Assembly (NCBI GenBank): GCA_964395065.1
Contig: CAYNAM010000003.1
Location: 1-48,669 of the forward strand
Direction: 5' to 3'
Length of the DNA stretch: 48,669 nucleotides
Source: Entomomonas sp964395065
Lineage (GTDB): Bacteria; Pseudomonadota; Gammaproteobacteria; Pseudomonadales; Pseudomonadaceae
Shown here in pieces: positions 35,443 through 43,899 of the stretch (within the stretch, counting starts at the first letter, position 1; each line of letters begins with the position of its first letter). Position numbers and translations under genes: made by a program. The notes under the pieces were generated by a model. It did not search any database and had not been told where the DNA came from. It saw nothing but the letters and a program-made list of their open reading frames with translations.

Positions 35443-36538
35443 TTAGAGGCCTTGTTTTAAACTTGCTTCAATAAATTTATCTAAATCACCGTCTAATACG
35501 GCATCACAGTTAGTATTTTCAACACCTGTTCTTAGGTCTTTAATACGCGATTGATCCAGTACATAGGAGCGAATTTGGCTACCCCAGCCAATATCTGATT
35601 TTGTATCTTCTAATGCTTGAGCAGCGGCATTACGTTTTTGCATTTCTAATTCGTATAACTTAGCACGTAACATCTTCATCGCATAGTCTTTGTTAGCATG
35701 TTGAGAGCGCTCATTTTGACAACTAACTACTGTATTAGTGGGTATGTGTGTAATGCGTACAGCCGAGTCGGTGGTATTAACGTGTTGACCACCTGCACCG
35801 GATGAGCGATACGTGTCGATTCTTAAGTCAGCAGGATTGATATCAATTTCAATATTATCATCAATCTCAGGCGATACGAATACGGCAGCAAAAGAGGTAT
35901 GACGGCGGTTACCTGAGTCAAAGGGGCTTTTTCTTACTAAACGATGAACGCCAATTTCAGTGCGTAGCCAACCAAAAACGTATTCACCTTCAATATGAAT
36001 AGTGGCTGATTTTATACCTGCAACTTCACCTTCTGAAAGCTCAACAATCTTACTTTTGAACCCGTGGCTATCAGACCAACGTAAATACATTCGCAATAAC
36101 ATATTAGCCCAGTCTTGTGCCTCTGTACCTCCAGAGCCAGACTGTATATCTAAATAAGCATTGTTAGGATCCATTTCACCGCTGAACATGCGGCGAAACT
36201 CTAATGCTTCCATTGTAGAGGTAAGGCGTTTTACTTCTTTTTCAATATCAGCGACAGCTGCTTCATCGTTTTCTTCAACAGCCATCTCGAGTAATTCGTG
36301 CGCATCGTTGAGTCCATTAGACATATCATCTAAGGTGGTGACAATGTGCTCAAGTTGTGAGCGTTCCTTTCCTAAACTTTGTGCTTGCTCAGGGTTGTTC
36401 CATATATCAGGGTCTTCGAGTTCACGTGTTACTTCGATTAAACGATCTTTCTTTAGATCGTAGTCAAAGATACCCCCGAATGGCTTCGGTACGCTCGGTC
36501 AGATCTTTTATTGCATTGACAATAGGATTAACTTCCAT
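35443..36538 (-). CDS. prfB: Peptide chain release factor 2 with programmed +1 frameshift
   Basis: RF2 ends translation at UGA and UAA. The gene is in two frames. Codons 1-24 run from ATG 36538 (MEVNPIVNAIKDLTERTEAI, then RGYL) to an in-frame TGA at 36466-36464. A +1 slip at CTT moves to the main frame, which starts with Asp-Tyr-Asp and continues to 35443. The product is 364 aa (365 in E. coli). The peptidyl-transferase motif GGQ (SSGAGGQHVN) and the stop-codon-reading SPF (RKSPFDSG) are present. The apparent start of the long open frame at 36324 is therefore internal. RF2 controls its own level through the frameshift. lysS follows. Confidence 0.96.
36463..36478 (-). promoter_or_regulatory. 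RF2 recoding site
   Basis: Minus-strand CGGGGGTATCTTTGAC. A Shine-Dalgarno-like GGGGG lies three bases before the slippery CTT, followed by the UGA stop and C, the weakest stop context. It is nearly identical to the E. coli prfB site. Slow reading of UGA when RF2 is scarce allows the +1 shift. Confidence 0.95.
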
Positions 36539-36636
36539 CAGATTAGCCTATCAATATAACAGTGTGAAAGCTTTTAATTATAACTGTTTTATAGTTAAAA
36601 TGGCTATTGTTGTGTTAAGGGATAGCGTAAATAGTC

Positions 36637-37143
36637 ATGAGTAACGTAAAAAAAATAATAACAAAGCCAGTGGGCTGTTTGTTTTTTGGATTGGTTTTTT
36701 GTTTTTTGGGCTTTATGGAAGGAGGCTTAGTATTACAACTGTGCATTTTATTTTTCGTAGCTATCTATTTTTTTGAGCTCTTTATTCAAACTCTCTTTCA
36801 TAAACAGTGGCGTATTTTTTGTGTGGATCTTTGTATCTGGGGCATTGCGGTGGCTATCGGTATGGCTGGTCAGGTTTATTTATACAGAAGTTGGCTAAAT
36901 GAAGCCAATCAAGTGGTTGATGTTGTGAGATATTATCATCAAAAACACGGAAAATACCCTGATAAAGAGACGTTTTACCAGTTATTAAATGCTAAACAAT
37001 TAAGGTTAACTAAACGGCCAGGTTATATTTTTGACAAAGAAGCAGAGTTTCCATTTCTAATCTATGCAAGCCCCAATATGATTTTTGACGCAAATCGATA
37101 TGATTTTAAATTACAGCGGTGGGAATATTTGAGTGGTGATTGA
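36637..37143 (+). CDS. Unknown membrane protein with pseudopilin-like C-terminal segment
   Basis: 168 aa, not recognised. Three hydrophobic stretches (about residues 12-32, 33-52 and 63-84) are followed by a soluble part. In it VVDVVRYYHQKHGKYPDKET resembles the alpha-helix and YP turn found after the transmembrane helix in type II secretion pseudopilins and many small pilin-like proteins. No prepilin cleavage site is seen. Divergent from prfB, with a 98-bp gap. The ribosome site is weak. I cannot assign a function. Confidence 0.6.
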   Translation: MSNVKKIITKPVGCLFFGLVFCFLGFMEGGLVLQLCILFFVAIYFFELFIQTLFHKQWRIFCVDLCIWGIAVAIGMAGQVYLYRSWLNEANQVVDVVRYYHQKHGKYPDKETFYQLLNAKQLRLTKRPGYIFDKEAEFPFLIYASPNMIFDANRYDFKLQRWEYLSGD

Positions 37144-37481
37144 TATTCCCTAGTAAATTGTATATTACAAAGGAAAGGCCTTTACAATAAATCTCACTTT
37201 AAATAACTCATCACTGAATAGTTTATGTCTTATGTTTGTAATACCACTGATTTTTTATCGTGTAAAATATAAGATTTTTATTAAATTCAATGTCATTAAA
37301 TACAATCTTGAGTAAATAATCTGTAACATTTTTTTGAGGGTGGGGGCTTTTAAAGAGTGAGAGTAACCCTATGTTAGGGATAGTTATTTATTCATTTAGT
37401 GATACATACAGTTAATTAGCATCGTTTTTTCTCTGGTGTTATAGTAGTTGACTAGATTTTTATGCTCAAAATGAGGCTGTT
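37144..37481 (+). other. 338-bp gap upstream of uvrA
   Basis: AT-rich, no supportable gene. It holds a small palindrome AAAGGCCTTT near 37170, a short CCCTA/TAGGG hairpin near 37367-37380, and a -10-like TATAGT (37440-37445) about 37 bp before the uvrA start with a poor -35. I looked for a LexA box of the CTGT-N8-ACAG type and did not find one. Confidence 0.5.
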
Positions 37482-40343
37482 TTGGAAAATATATCTGTTC
37501 GTGGTGCGCGTACCCATAATCTTAAAAACATAGATTTAACTTTACCACGTGATAAATTGATTGTCGTGACGGGATTGTCTGGGTCAGGTAAATCGTCACT
37601 CGCGTTTGATACACTCTATGCCGAAGGGCAGAGACGTTATGTTGAATCGTTATCGGCTTATGCAAGACAGTTTTTATCGATGATGGAGAAGCCGGATGTT
37701 GACTCCATTGAGGGGTTGTCGCCTGCTATTTCTATTGAGCAAAAATCAACTTCGCATAACCCTCGTTCGACCGTTGGGACGATCACAGAGATCTATGACT
37801 ATTTACGTTTGCTATATGCTCGAGTAGGGACGCCTCATTGCCCTGAACATGATGAGCCTTTAGAGGCACAAACAGTAAGCCAAATGGTCGACCAAGTTTT
37901 GGCGTTGCCCGAAGGTAGTAAACTGATGCTGTTGGCGCCTATTATTAAAGAGCGTAAAGGTGAGCATTTAGCAGTATTTGATGAAATGCGTGCGCAAGGT
38001 TTTGTACGTGCTCGCGTAGATGGAAGGCTGTATGAGTTAGATGAGCTTCCTAAACTGGATAAGCAAAAAAAGCATAGCATTGATGTAGTGATTGATCGTT
38101 TTAAAGTAAAGCCCGATATTCAACAACGTTTAGCAGAATCCTTTGAAACGGCTCTTAAATTGGCGGATGATACTGCTATTATTGCACCTATGGACGGTGA
38201 AGTGCTTGAGGAGATTTTATTTTCAGCTAAGTTTGCCTGTCCTATTTGCGGATTTTCCATCAGTGAGTTAGAACCGAAATTATTTTCCTTTAATAATCCT
38301 GCTGGGGCTTGCCCTAGCTGTGACGGCTTGGGGGTTAAGCAGTTTTTTGATGCGCGACGTATCGTAAACGATGAACTTACTTTGGGTGAGGGGGCTATTA
38401 AAGGCTGGGATAGACGCAATGCTTATACATTTCAAATGCTCAATTCGCTTGCCGCACATTATAAGTTTAGTCTTGATACGCCTTTTAAGGATTTAACAGA
38501 AAAGCAACAAGGACTAGTATTAAATGGCAGTGGAACAGAGCAAATCACCTTTAATTATCTAAATGACCGTGGTGACATTGTCAAACGTAAGCACCCTTTT
38601 GAGGGGGTATTACCTAATTTAGAGCGCCGTTACCATGAAACGGAGTCTCAAAGTGTTCGGGAAGATCTCGCTAAGTTAATCAGCACAAGAGCTTGTCCGG
38701 ATTGTGAAGGTACAAGGCTACGGCCTGAAGCTCGCTTTGTATGGGTCGGCAAGAGAACATTGCCTGAAGTGGTTCGATTGCCTATAGAAGATTGTTATCA
38801 CTATTTTTCAACTCTTAAGTTAACAGGCACTAAAGGCGCTATTGCGGAAAAAATCCTAAAAGAAATTAGCCAACGTTTAGAGTTTTTGGTTAATGTCGGT
38901 TTAGACTATTTAACGTTGGAGCGTAGTGCGGAGACCTTGTCGGGCGGTGAAGCGCAGCGTATTCGTTTGGCTAGCCAAATAGGTGCAGGCTTAGTTGGTG
39001 TGATGTATATTTTAGATGAGCCTTCGATAGGTTTGCATCAGCGTGATAATGATCGATTGCTTAAAACCTTAACTCATTTAAGAGATTTAGGTAATACGGT
39101 TATTGTTGTTGAACATGATGAGGATGCTATTCGCTTGGCTGACTATGTGATAGATATTGGTCCTGGGGCGGGTGTGCATGGTGGTGCTATTGTCGCACAG
39201 GGTACCCCAGAAGAGATTATGAGTAACCCCGACTCTATCACGGGTAAATACTTATCAGGCGCTTTAAAAATTGAAGTACCAGAAAAGCGTACAGCTTATA
39301 ATAAGAAAAAAGAATTGGTGTTAAAAGGGGCTAAAGGTAATAATTTAACAGGTGTTGATTTACATGTTCCTTTAGGATTGTTTACTTGTATTACAGGGGT
39401 TTCTGGCTCAGGTAAGTCAACACTGATTAATGATACCCTTTATCCTCTAGCGGCAACGGCATTAAATAATGCAACTACATTGGAAGTGGCGACTTATGAC
39501 TCTATCAAGGGGCTGGATCAGTTAGATAAAGTGGTCGATATTAATCAAAGCCCGATTGGACGTACACCGCGTTCGAATCCTGCGACTTATACCAATATTT
39601 TTACCCCTATTCGTGAGTTGTTTGCTGCTGTGCCTGAGTCACGTGCGCGAGGTTATAATGTAGGGCGTTTTTCATTCAATGTGAAAGGCGGGCGTTGTGA
39701 AGCGTGTCAGGGGGATGGTGTGATTAAGGTTGAAATGCATTTTCTCCCTGATGTTTACGTGCCTTGTGATGTCTGTAAAGGTAAACGCTATAACCGCGAA
39801 ACCTTGGATATTAAATACAAGGGCAAAACGATTCACGAAGTATTAGAGATGACCATAGAGGATGCAGCTCAGTTTTTTGAGGCGGTACCTGCTTTATCGC
39901 GTAAGTTACAGACTTTGATTGATGTTGGTTTGTCTTATATCAAACTAGGGCAGAGTGCAACCACTCTTTCGGGTGGTGAAGCGCAGCGTGTTAAGTTGGC
40001 ACGTGAGCTTTCTAAACGAGATACAGGCAAAACTTTATATATATTAGATGAGCCTACAACAGGCTTACATTTTGCTGATATCCAGCAATTGCTAGTAGTT
40101 TTACATCGTTTACGAAATGATGGTAATACGGTAGTAGTAATTGAGCATAATTTAGATGTCATTAAGACGGCGGATTGGATTGTTGACTTGGGGCCAGAGG
40201 GTGGTTCAAAAGGCGGAAAAATTATTGCTTCAGGTACACCAGAAGAAATTTCAGAGCTTGAATATTCTTGGACAGGTAAGTTCTTAAAACCTTTGCTCAT
40301 GTCTCAACAACAAGCTAAAAAAACCAAGAAAAAATCTAAATAG
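37482..40343 (+). CDS. uvrA: Excinuclease ABC subunit A
   Basis: 953 aa (940 in E. coli). UvrA finds DNA damage and loads UvrB in nucleotide excision repair. It has two ABC ATPase modules: Walker A GLSGSGKSSLAFDTLYAEG and GVSGSGKSTLINDTLYPLA, signatures LSGGEAQRIRLA and LSGGEAQRVKLA. It also has zinc fingers (CPICG...CPSCDGLG and RCEACQGDG...CDVCKGKRY). The start is TTG at 37482: no ATG exists after the upstream in-frame stop at 37449, GAGG lies five bases before it, and the resulting ENISVRGARTHNLKNIDL matches the family N-terminus. Confidence 0.97.
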   Translation: MENISVRGARTHNLKNIDLTLPRDKLIVVTGLSGSGKSSLAFDTLYAEGQRRYVESLSAYARQFLSMMEKPDVDSIEGLSPAISIEQKSTSHNPRSTVGTITEIYDYLRLLYARVGTPHCPEHDEPLEAQTVSQMVDQVLALPEGSKLMLLAPIIKERKGEHLAVFDEMRAQGFVRARVDGRLYELDELPKLDKQKKHSIDVVIDRFKVKPDIQQRLAESFETALKLADDTAIIAPMDGEVLEEILFSAKFACPICGFSISELEPKLFSFNNPAGACPSCDGLGVKQFFDARRIVNDELTLGEGAIKGWDRRNAYTFQMLNSLAAHYKFSLDTPFKDLTEKQQGLVLNGSGTEQITFNYLNDRGDIVKRKHPFEGVLPNLERRYHETESQSVREDLAKLISTRACPDCEGTRLRPEARFVWVGKRTLPEVVRLPIEDCYHYFSTLKLTGTKGAIAEKILKEISQRLEFLVNVGLDYLTLERSAETLSGGEAQRIRLASQIGAGLVGVMYILDEPSIGLHQRDNDRLLKTLTHLRDLGNTVIVVEHDEDAIRLADYVIDIGPGAGVHGGAIVAQGTPEEIMSNPDSITGKYLSGALKIEVPEKRTAYNKKKELVLKGAKGNNLTGVDLHVPLGLFTCITGVSGSGKSTLINDTLYPLAATALNNATTLEVATYDSIKGLDQLDKVVDINQSPIGRTPRSNPATYTNIFTPIRELFAAVPESRARGYNVGRFSFNVKGGRCEACQGDGVIKVEMHFLPDVYVPCDVCKGKRYNRETLDIKYKGKTIHEVLEMTIEDAAQFFEAVPALSRKLQTLIDVGLSYIKLGQSATTLSGGEAQRVKLARELSKRDTGKTLYILDEPTTGLHFADIQQLLVVLHRLRNDGNTVVVIEHNLDVIKTADWIVDLGPEGGSKGGKIIASGTPEEISELEYSWTGKFLKPLLMSQQQAKKTKKKSK

Positions 40344-40345
40344 GT

Positions 40346-40387
40346 AAAACCACTGCCATTATTTAATAGCAGTGGTTTTATTTGATG
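40346..40387 (+). terminator. Rho-independent terminator after uvrA
   Basis: AAAACCACTGC (40346-40356) pairs perfectly with GCAGTGGTTTT (40369-40379) around a 12-nt loop that can itself pair weakly. TTTTATTT follows. It starts three bases after the uvrA stop. Confidence 0.88.
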
Positions 40388-40461
40388 CTAGTGTGCTCTT
40401 GTTAATCATCTAATTCTCCTTGATAATAACCCTATTTATTAGTTTTTTAAGGGATCGGTCA

Positions 40462-41226
40462 ATGAAAAAAATAGGGCTGTTGTTACTTGTATTATCTTCA
40501 AGTGTTGTGTGTGCTGAATCGCATTTAGATACGGTATTAAAAAAAGGTGTTTTGACTGTATGCACAACAGGGGATTATAAGCCCTATACCTATGAAACAG
40601 CTAAGGATCAATATGAAGGGATTGATATTACCATGGCAGAATCTCTAGCGAAATCATTAGGGGTAAAAGTAAACTGGGTTAAAACGACATGGAAAACCTT
40701 GACACCCGATTTCCTCAAGGGGGAATGTGATATTGCTATGGGTGGCATTTCTGTTACCTTAGAAAGGCAAAAAATTGCATTCTTTTCTGATCGGTTAGAT
40801 GTTGATGGGAAGATTCCCTTAGTACGCTGTGAAGATAAAGATAAATATCAAACGATTGCACAAATTAATCAACCTTCAGTACGTGTGATTGAACCTAAAG
40901 GAGGTACAAATGAACGGTTTGCAAACGCTTATTTACCTAAGGTTAATTTGACATTATCTCCAGATAATATGGCGATTTTTAAGCAGTTAGTGGATAAAAA
41001 GTATGATGTCATGATAACAGATACCTCAGAGGCACTATATCAACAAAAACGTAATCCTACACTCTGTGCTATTAATCCACGGCAACCAATGCAATACAGT
41101 GAAAAGGCTTACATGTTACCCAAAGGTGACATAACATGGAAGCTCTATGTTGACCAATGGTTGCATTTAAGTAATCAAACAGGTGAGCGGCAACAAGTTA
41201 TTAGTCAATGGTTAGGCGATTATTAA
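40462..41226 (+). CDS. pheC: Periplasmic cyclohexadienyl dehydratase
   Basis: 254 aa, closely similar to Pseudomonas aeruginosa PheC, which turns prephenate or arogenate into phenylpyruvate or phenylalanine in the periplasm. A signal peptide (MKKIGLLLLVLSSSVVCA) precedes a solute-binding-protein fold (LTVCTTGDYKPYTYET, CDIAMGGISVTLERQ, EPKGGTNERFANAYLP, AINPRQPMQYSEKAYMLP, YVDQWLHLSNQTG). The start is ATG 40462, with AAGGGA about eight bases upstream. It could be mistaken for an amino-acid binding protein; the PheC-specific segments argue against that. No transporter genes are adjacent. Confidence 0.88.
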   Translation: MKKIGLLLLVLSSSVVCAESHLDTVLKKGVLTVCTTGDYKPYTYETAKDQYEGIDITMAESLAKSLGVKVNWVKTTWKTLTPDFLKGECDIAMGGISVTLERQKIAFFSDRLDVDGKIPLVRCEDKDKYQTIAQINQPSVRVIEPKGGTNERFANAYLPKVNLTLSPDNMAIFKQLVDKKYDVMITDTSEALYQQKRNPTLCAINPRQPMQYSEKAYMLPKGDITWKLYVDQWLHLSNQTGERQQVISQWLGDY

Positions 41227-41384
41227 TTATAGGCATGAATTTGAATATGGATAGGTTAGAAATAGCTTTATCACTAAGATAGATGTGATGTTTATTTATA
41301 TCTGCGTGAGTAAGGTGATAGAGGCTAAGAAAATAAGCTTATGAGCAATAAATAAAATAGGTGCTAGCATAAAACTAGAAAATA

Positions 41385-41393
41385 TGGTATAAA
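41385..41393 (+). promoter_or_regulatory. Extended -10 promoter of rpsB
   Basis: TGGTATAAA at 41385-41393 is an extended -10 (TG-n-TATAAA). A GC-rich block TGCGCCC follows in the discriminator, a feature of promoters inhibited by ppGpp. The -35 region (TAGCAT at 41365-41370) is poor. Transcription would begin near 41400 and give a leader of about 120 nt. Confidence 0.55.
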
Positions 41394-41399
41394 TTGCGC

Positions 41400-41518
41400 C
41401 CTTAACTCGGCCTTACGGCTATTTTTTAAAACCCACACATATATCGACACAGTATTCTTGGGTGCCTATTTGGTTGAATGCTGGGATATATGGAGGCTTA
41501 ACCCACAGAGGAATAAAA
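41400..41518 (+). ncRNA. rpsB 5' leader (probable S2 autoregulatory element)
   Basis: The 120-nt leader carries blocks that look like the gammaproteobacterial rpsB leader motif: AAACCCACAC near 41429-41438, GGGTGCCTA near 41460-41468, and TGGAGGCTTAACCCACAG just before the ribosome site. These can pair with one another to form a structure around the start. Ribosomal protein S2 is known to repress its own operon through this region. The upstream part of the gap (41227-41384) shows no other clear feature. Confidence 0.55.
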
Positions 41519-42265
41519 ATGTCTCAAGTATCAATGCGTGATATGCTCCAAGCTGGTGTGCATTTTGGACACCAAACCCGTTACTGGAATCCCAAAATGG
41601 GCAAATACATTTTTGGTGCGCGTAACAAAATTCATATCGTTAACCTAGAAAAAACATTGCCTATGTTCAACCAAGCTATGGCTTTCTTAGGAAAAGCAGT
41701 GGCTGGTAAGAATAAAGTGTTATTTGTAGGTACTAAACGCTCAGCAAGTAAAATTGTTGCAGAGCAAGCAACACGTTGCAAAATGCCTTATGTTGATCAC
41801 CGTTGGTTAGGTGGTATGTTGACGAACTATAAAACTATTCGTCAATCCATTAAGCGTTTACGTGAGTTAGAAGCACAGTCTCAAGATGGTACTTTCGATA
41901 AGTTAACGAAGAAAGAAGCCTTAATGCGTACACGTGACTTAGAAAAGTTAGAGCGCAGTCTTGGTGGTATTAAAGACATGGGCGGCTTACCTGATGTATT
42001 GTTCGTTGTTGATGTTGATCACGAAAAAATCGCTATTGCAGAAGCAAACAAATTAGGAATTCCTGTTATTGGTATCGTTGATACAAATAGTAATCCAGAA
42101 GGCGTTGATTACATTATCCCTGGTAATGATGATGCGATCCGTGCGATTCAATTGTATTTAGGTACTGCAGCTGATGTGGTATTAGCAGCTAAGCAAGGTT
42201 CTGGTGCTGCTTTAGCCGAACAGTTTGTTGAAGAAAGTGTAGCTGATGAGGCTGCTGAAGGCTAA
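41519..42265 (+). CDS. rpsB: 30S ribosomal protein S2
   Basis: 248 aa. The start is ATG 41519 (MSQVSMRDMLQAGVHFGHQT), with GAGG (41508-41511) before it; an in-frame start 57 bp upstream lies inside the leader and is not real. Family motifs RYWNPKMGKYIFGARNKIHI, DHRWLGGMLTN, GLPDVLFVVDVDHE and GIVDTNSNPEGVDY are intact. S2 is a late-assembling protein of the small subunit. It is followed by an attenuator hairpin and tsf. Confidence 0.98.
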   Translation: MSQVSMRDMLQAGVHFGHQTRYWNPKMGKYIFGARNKIHIVNLEKTLPMFNQAMAFLGKAVAGKNKVLFVGTKRSASKIVAEQATRCKMPYVDHRWLGGMLTNYKTIRQSIKRLRELEAQSQDGTFDKLTKKEALMRTRDLEKLERSLGGIKDMGGLPDVLFVVDVDHEKIAIAEANKLGIPVIGIVDTNSNPEGVDYIIPGNDDAIRAIQLYLGTAADVVLAAKQGSGAALAEQFVEESVADEAAEG

Positions 42266-42296
42266 TTATTATTGCCTTTCTTTAATTGATAAAATT

Positions 42297-42317
42297 AAGG
42301 GGGCATTGCCCCCTTTT
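42297..42317 (+). terminator. Attenuator hairpin between rpsB and tsf
   Basis: AAGGGGGC (42297-42304) and GCCCCCTT (42308-42315) make a very stable stem with a three-base loop, followed by TTTTCT counted from 42314. The T-run is short, so partial termination is likely, lowering tsf relative to rpsB or separating the two mRNAs. Confidence 0.75.
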
Positions 42318-42371
42318 CTGACTTTAGAACTAGCTATTTAAAGTTTATAAGCTAATTAAGAGGATACAAAA

Positions 42372-43244
42372 ATGGCAGAAATAACTGCAGCATTAGTAAA
42401 AGAATTGCGTGAGCGTACTGGTCTTGGCATGATGGAATGTAAAAAAGCATTAGTAGCTGCCGCTGGTGATATTGAAAAAGCGATTGATGAGTTACGTAAA
42501 TCAGGTGCTGTAAAATCTGCTAAAGCAGCAGGTCGTGTGGCTGCTGATGGTGTAGTTGCTGCTAAAGTTTCTGATGATGGTAAGTACGGTATCATGATCG
42601 AAGTTAACTCAGAAACTGACTTTGTGGCACGTGATGATAACTTCAAAGGCTTTGTGGCCGATACGTTAGAAAAAGCATTTGCGGGTAAAATTACTGATGT
42701 GGCTGAGTTAGCTGCTCAGCAAGAAACAGCAAGACAAGCGTTAGTACAAAAAATTGGTGAAAATATTTCAATCCGTCGTATTGCCGCGGTTGAAGGTGAT
42801 GTGGTTGGTACTTATGTTCATAGCAATAGTCGTATTGCTGCACTTGTTGCATTACAAGGTGGTGGTGATGCAGAATTAGCAAGAGATATTGCGATGCATG
42901 TTACTGCTTCTAATCCAGCAGTGTTAAATCCAGAAGATATTTCTGATGATTTAGTAGCAAAAGAAAAAGAAGTTTTCTTGGCGCTAAATAAAGATAAGAT
43001 TGAAGGTAAGCCTGCTGAAGTGGTTGAAAAAATGGTTACTGGCCGTATCCAAAAATTCTTAAGCGAAGCGAGCCTTGTTGGCCAAGCTTTTGTTAAAGAT
43101 GATAGCGTTAAAGTGGGTGAGCACGCTAAAAAGCAAGGTGCTAAAATTATTTCTTTTGTACGCTTTGGTGTTGGTGAGGGTATTGAGAAGGCTGAAGTTG
43201 ACTTTGCTGCTGAAGTAGCTGCTCAAGTAGCTGCAACTAAATAA
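42372..43244 (+). CDS. tsf: Elongation factor Ts
   Basis: 290 aa. It exchanges GDP for GTP on EF-Tu. The N-terminal UBA-like domain and signature LRERTGLGMMECKKAL, the core SETDFVARDDNF, and HVTASNPAVL are typical. The ribosome site (AGAGG, about ten bases upstream) and family start MAEITAALVKEL support the ATG. It ends the rpsB-tsf unit with a strong terminator. Confidence 0.98.
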   Translation: MAEITAALVKELRERTGLGMMECKKALVAAAGDIEKAIDELRKSGAVKSAKAAGRVAADGVVAAKVSDDGKYGIMIEVNSETDFVARDDNFKGFVADTLEKAFAGKITDVAELAAQQETARQALVQKIGENISIRRIAAVEGDVVGTYVHSNSRIAALVALQGGGDAELARDIAMHVTASNPAVLNPEDISDDLVAKEKEVFLALNKDKIEGKPAEVVEKMVTGRIQKFLSEASLVGQAFVKDDSVKVGEHAKKQGAKIISFVRFGVGEGIEKAEVDFAAEVAAQVAATK

Positions 43245-43260
43245 GTGGCTGATTGTAAGG

Positions 43261-43293
43261 AAAAGGTTATCTTAATAAGATAACCTTTTTTTT
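43261..43293 (+). terminator. Rho-independent terminator after tsf
   Basis: AAAAGGTTATCTT (43261-43273) pairs perfectly with AAGATAACCTTTT (43277-43289) around a three-base loop, and the T-run continues to 43293. Confidence 0.93.
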
Positions 43294-43899
43294 ATGCTAA
43301 TTTATTTGGTGTGAGTTGGTTGACTGATAATAACTATAAATATCCCGCTCGGAGTGTGTGGGGAACGTGTTGTAATGTCATACTTAATAACAACGTATTT
43401 TGAAAATTAGGCGTAAGTTTTTAGTGATGGGAGTGCACCTTTCTTGAATGTCAAGTTAGAGGCTATGAGCGATGAGATTGCTTATCTAAAGAGTTTGATG
43501 ATTATTTTGGTTGTCAGCAAATCGCTTTAGAGTTTATTTGTTTACAGCGCTCGGCTTTTTTATGCAGACGCTATTTTTAAGATTGTAAGGGCTTGTATTT
43601 GTTAGTTTTTCGATCTTTCATCTGTTACACCACTAAAAGTTGAGACTGGTATGGTTCTATTTTTAGATGGATAAAATGGGAATCCCTCAGATCTATTTTG
43701 CTTTATGGTGCCTTATATTCCATTTGATGTGTTATGGGAGAAAATCCTAAAGTGAGATTATGAAATATTTTTTATATTGTTTATTGCGTATCTATCATAT
43801 TAAACTTGAACAAATGGTAACAATTCGGAATAATGACGCCCCAAATGTTATTGATATTAAAATATAGCCGCTTAAATAGTTACCTGCAGGAGATTTAAA
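43294..43899 (+). other. Gene-poor gap between tsf and pyrH, possibly with a decayed gene
   Basis: About 600 bp without an intact gene, unusual in this compact cluster. One plus frame from about 43443 to 43750 reads as protein-like sequence broken by three stop codons (first piece VKLEAMSDEIAYLKSLM); an overlapping frame has EFDDYFGCQQIALEF. I recognise no family. The right end holds the pyrH promoter. It may be a dead gene or simply noncoding. Confidence 0.35.
43806..43834 (+). promoter_or_regulatory. Promoter of pyrH-frr-uppS-cdsA-dxr-rseP
   Basis: TTGAAC (43806-43811), a 17-bp spacer, and AATAAT (43829-43834) match the sigma-70 consensus at 4 and 5 of 6 positions. GACGCCCC follows, a GC-rich discriminator like that of the rpsB promoter. 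Leader of about 60 nt to pyrH. Confidence 0.6.

Noticed and set aside
35443..36324. Reading prfB as a shortened 293-residue gene or a frameshifted pseudogene
   Set aside because: The upstream frame, slippery codon and TGA-C match the known programmed frameshift, so the gene is intact.
37144..37481. LexA (SOS) box before uvrA
   Set aside because: No CTGT-N8-ACAG match with acceptable symmetry was found; CTGTAACATT at 37321 lacks the second half.
38120..38419. Antisense open frames inside uvrA and other conserved genes
   Set aside because: They lie opposite well-conserved coding sequence and carry no domain or ribosome site.
41462..41518. N-terminal extension of rpsB from an in-frame upstream start
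   Set aside because: It lies in the conserved leader; the ribosome site and the family N-terminus support ATG 41519.
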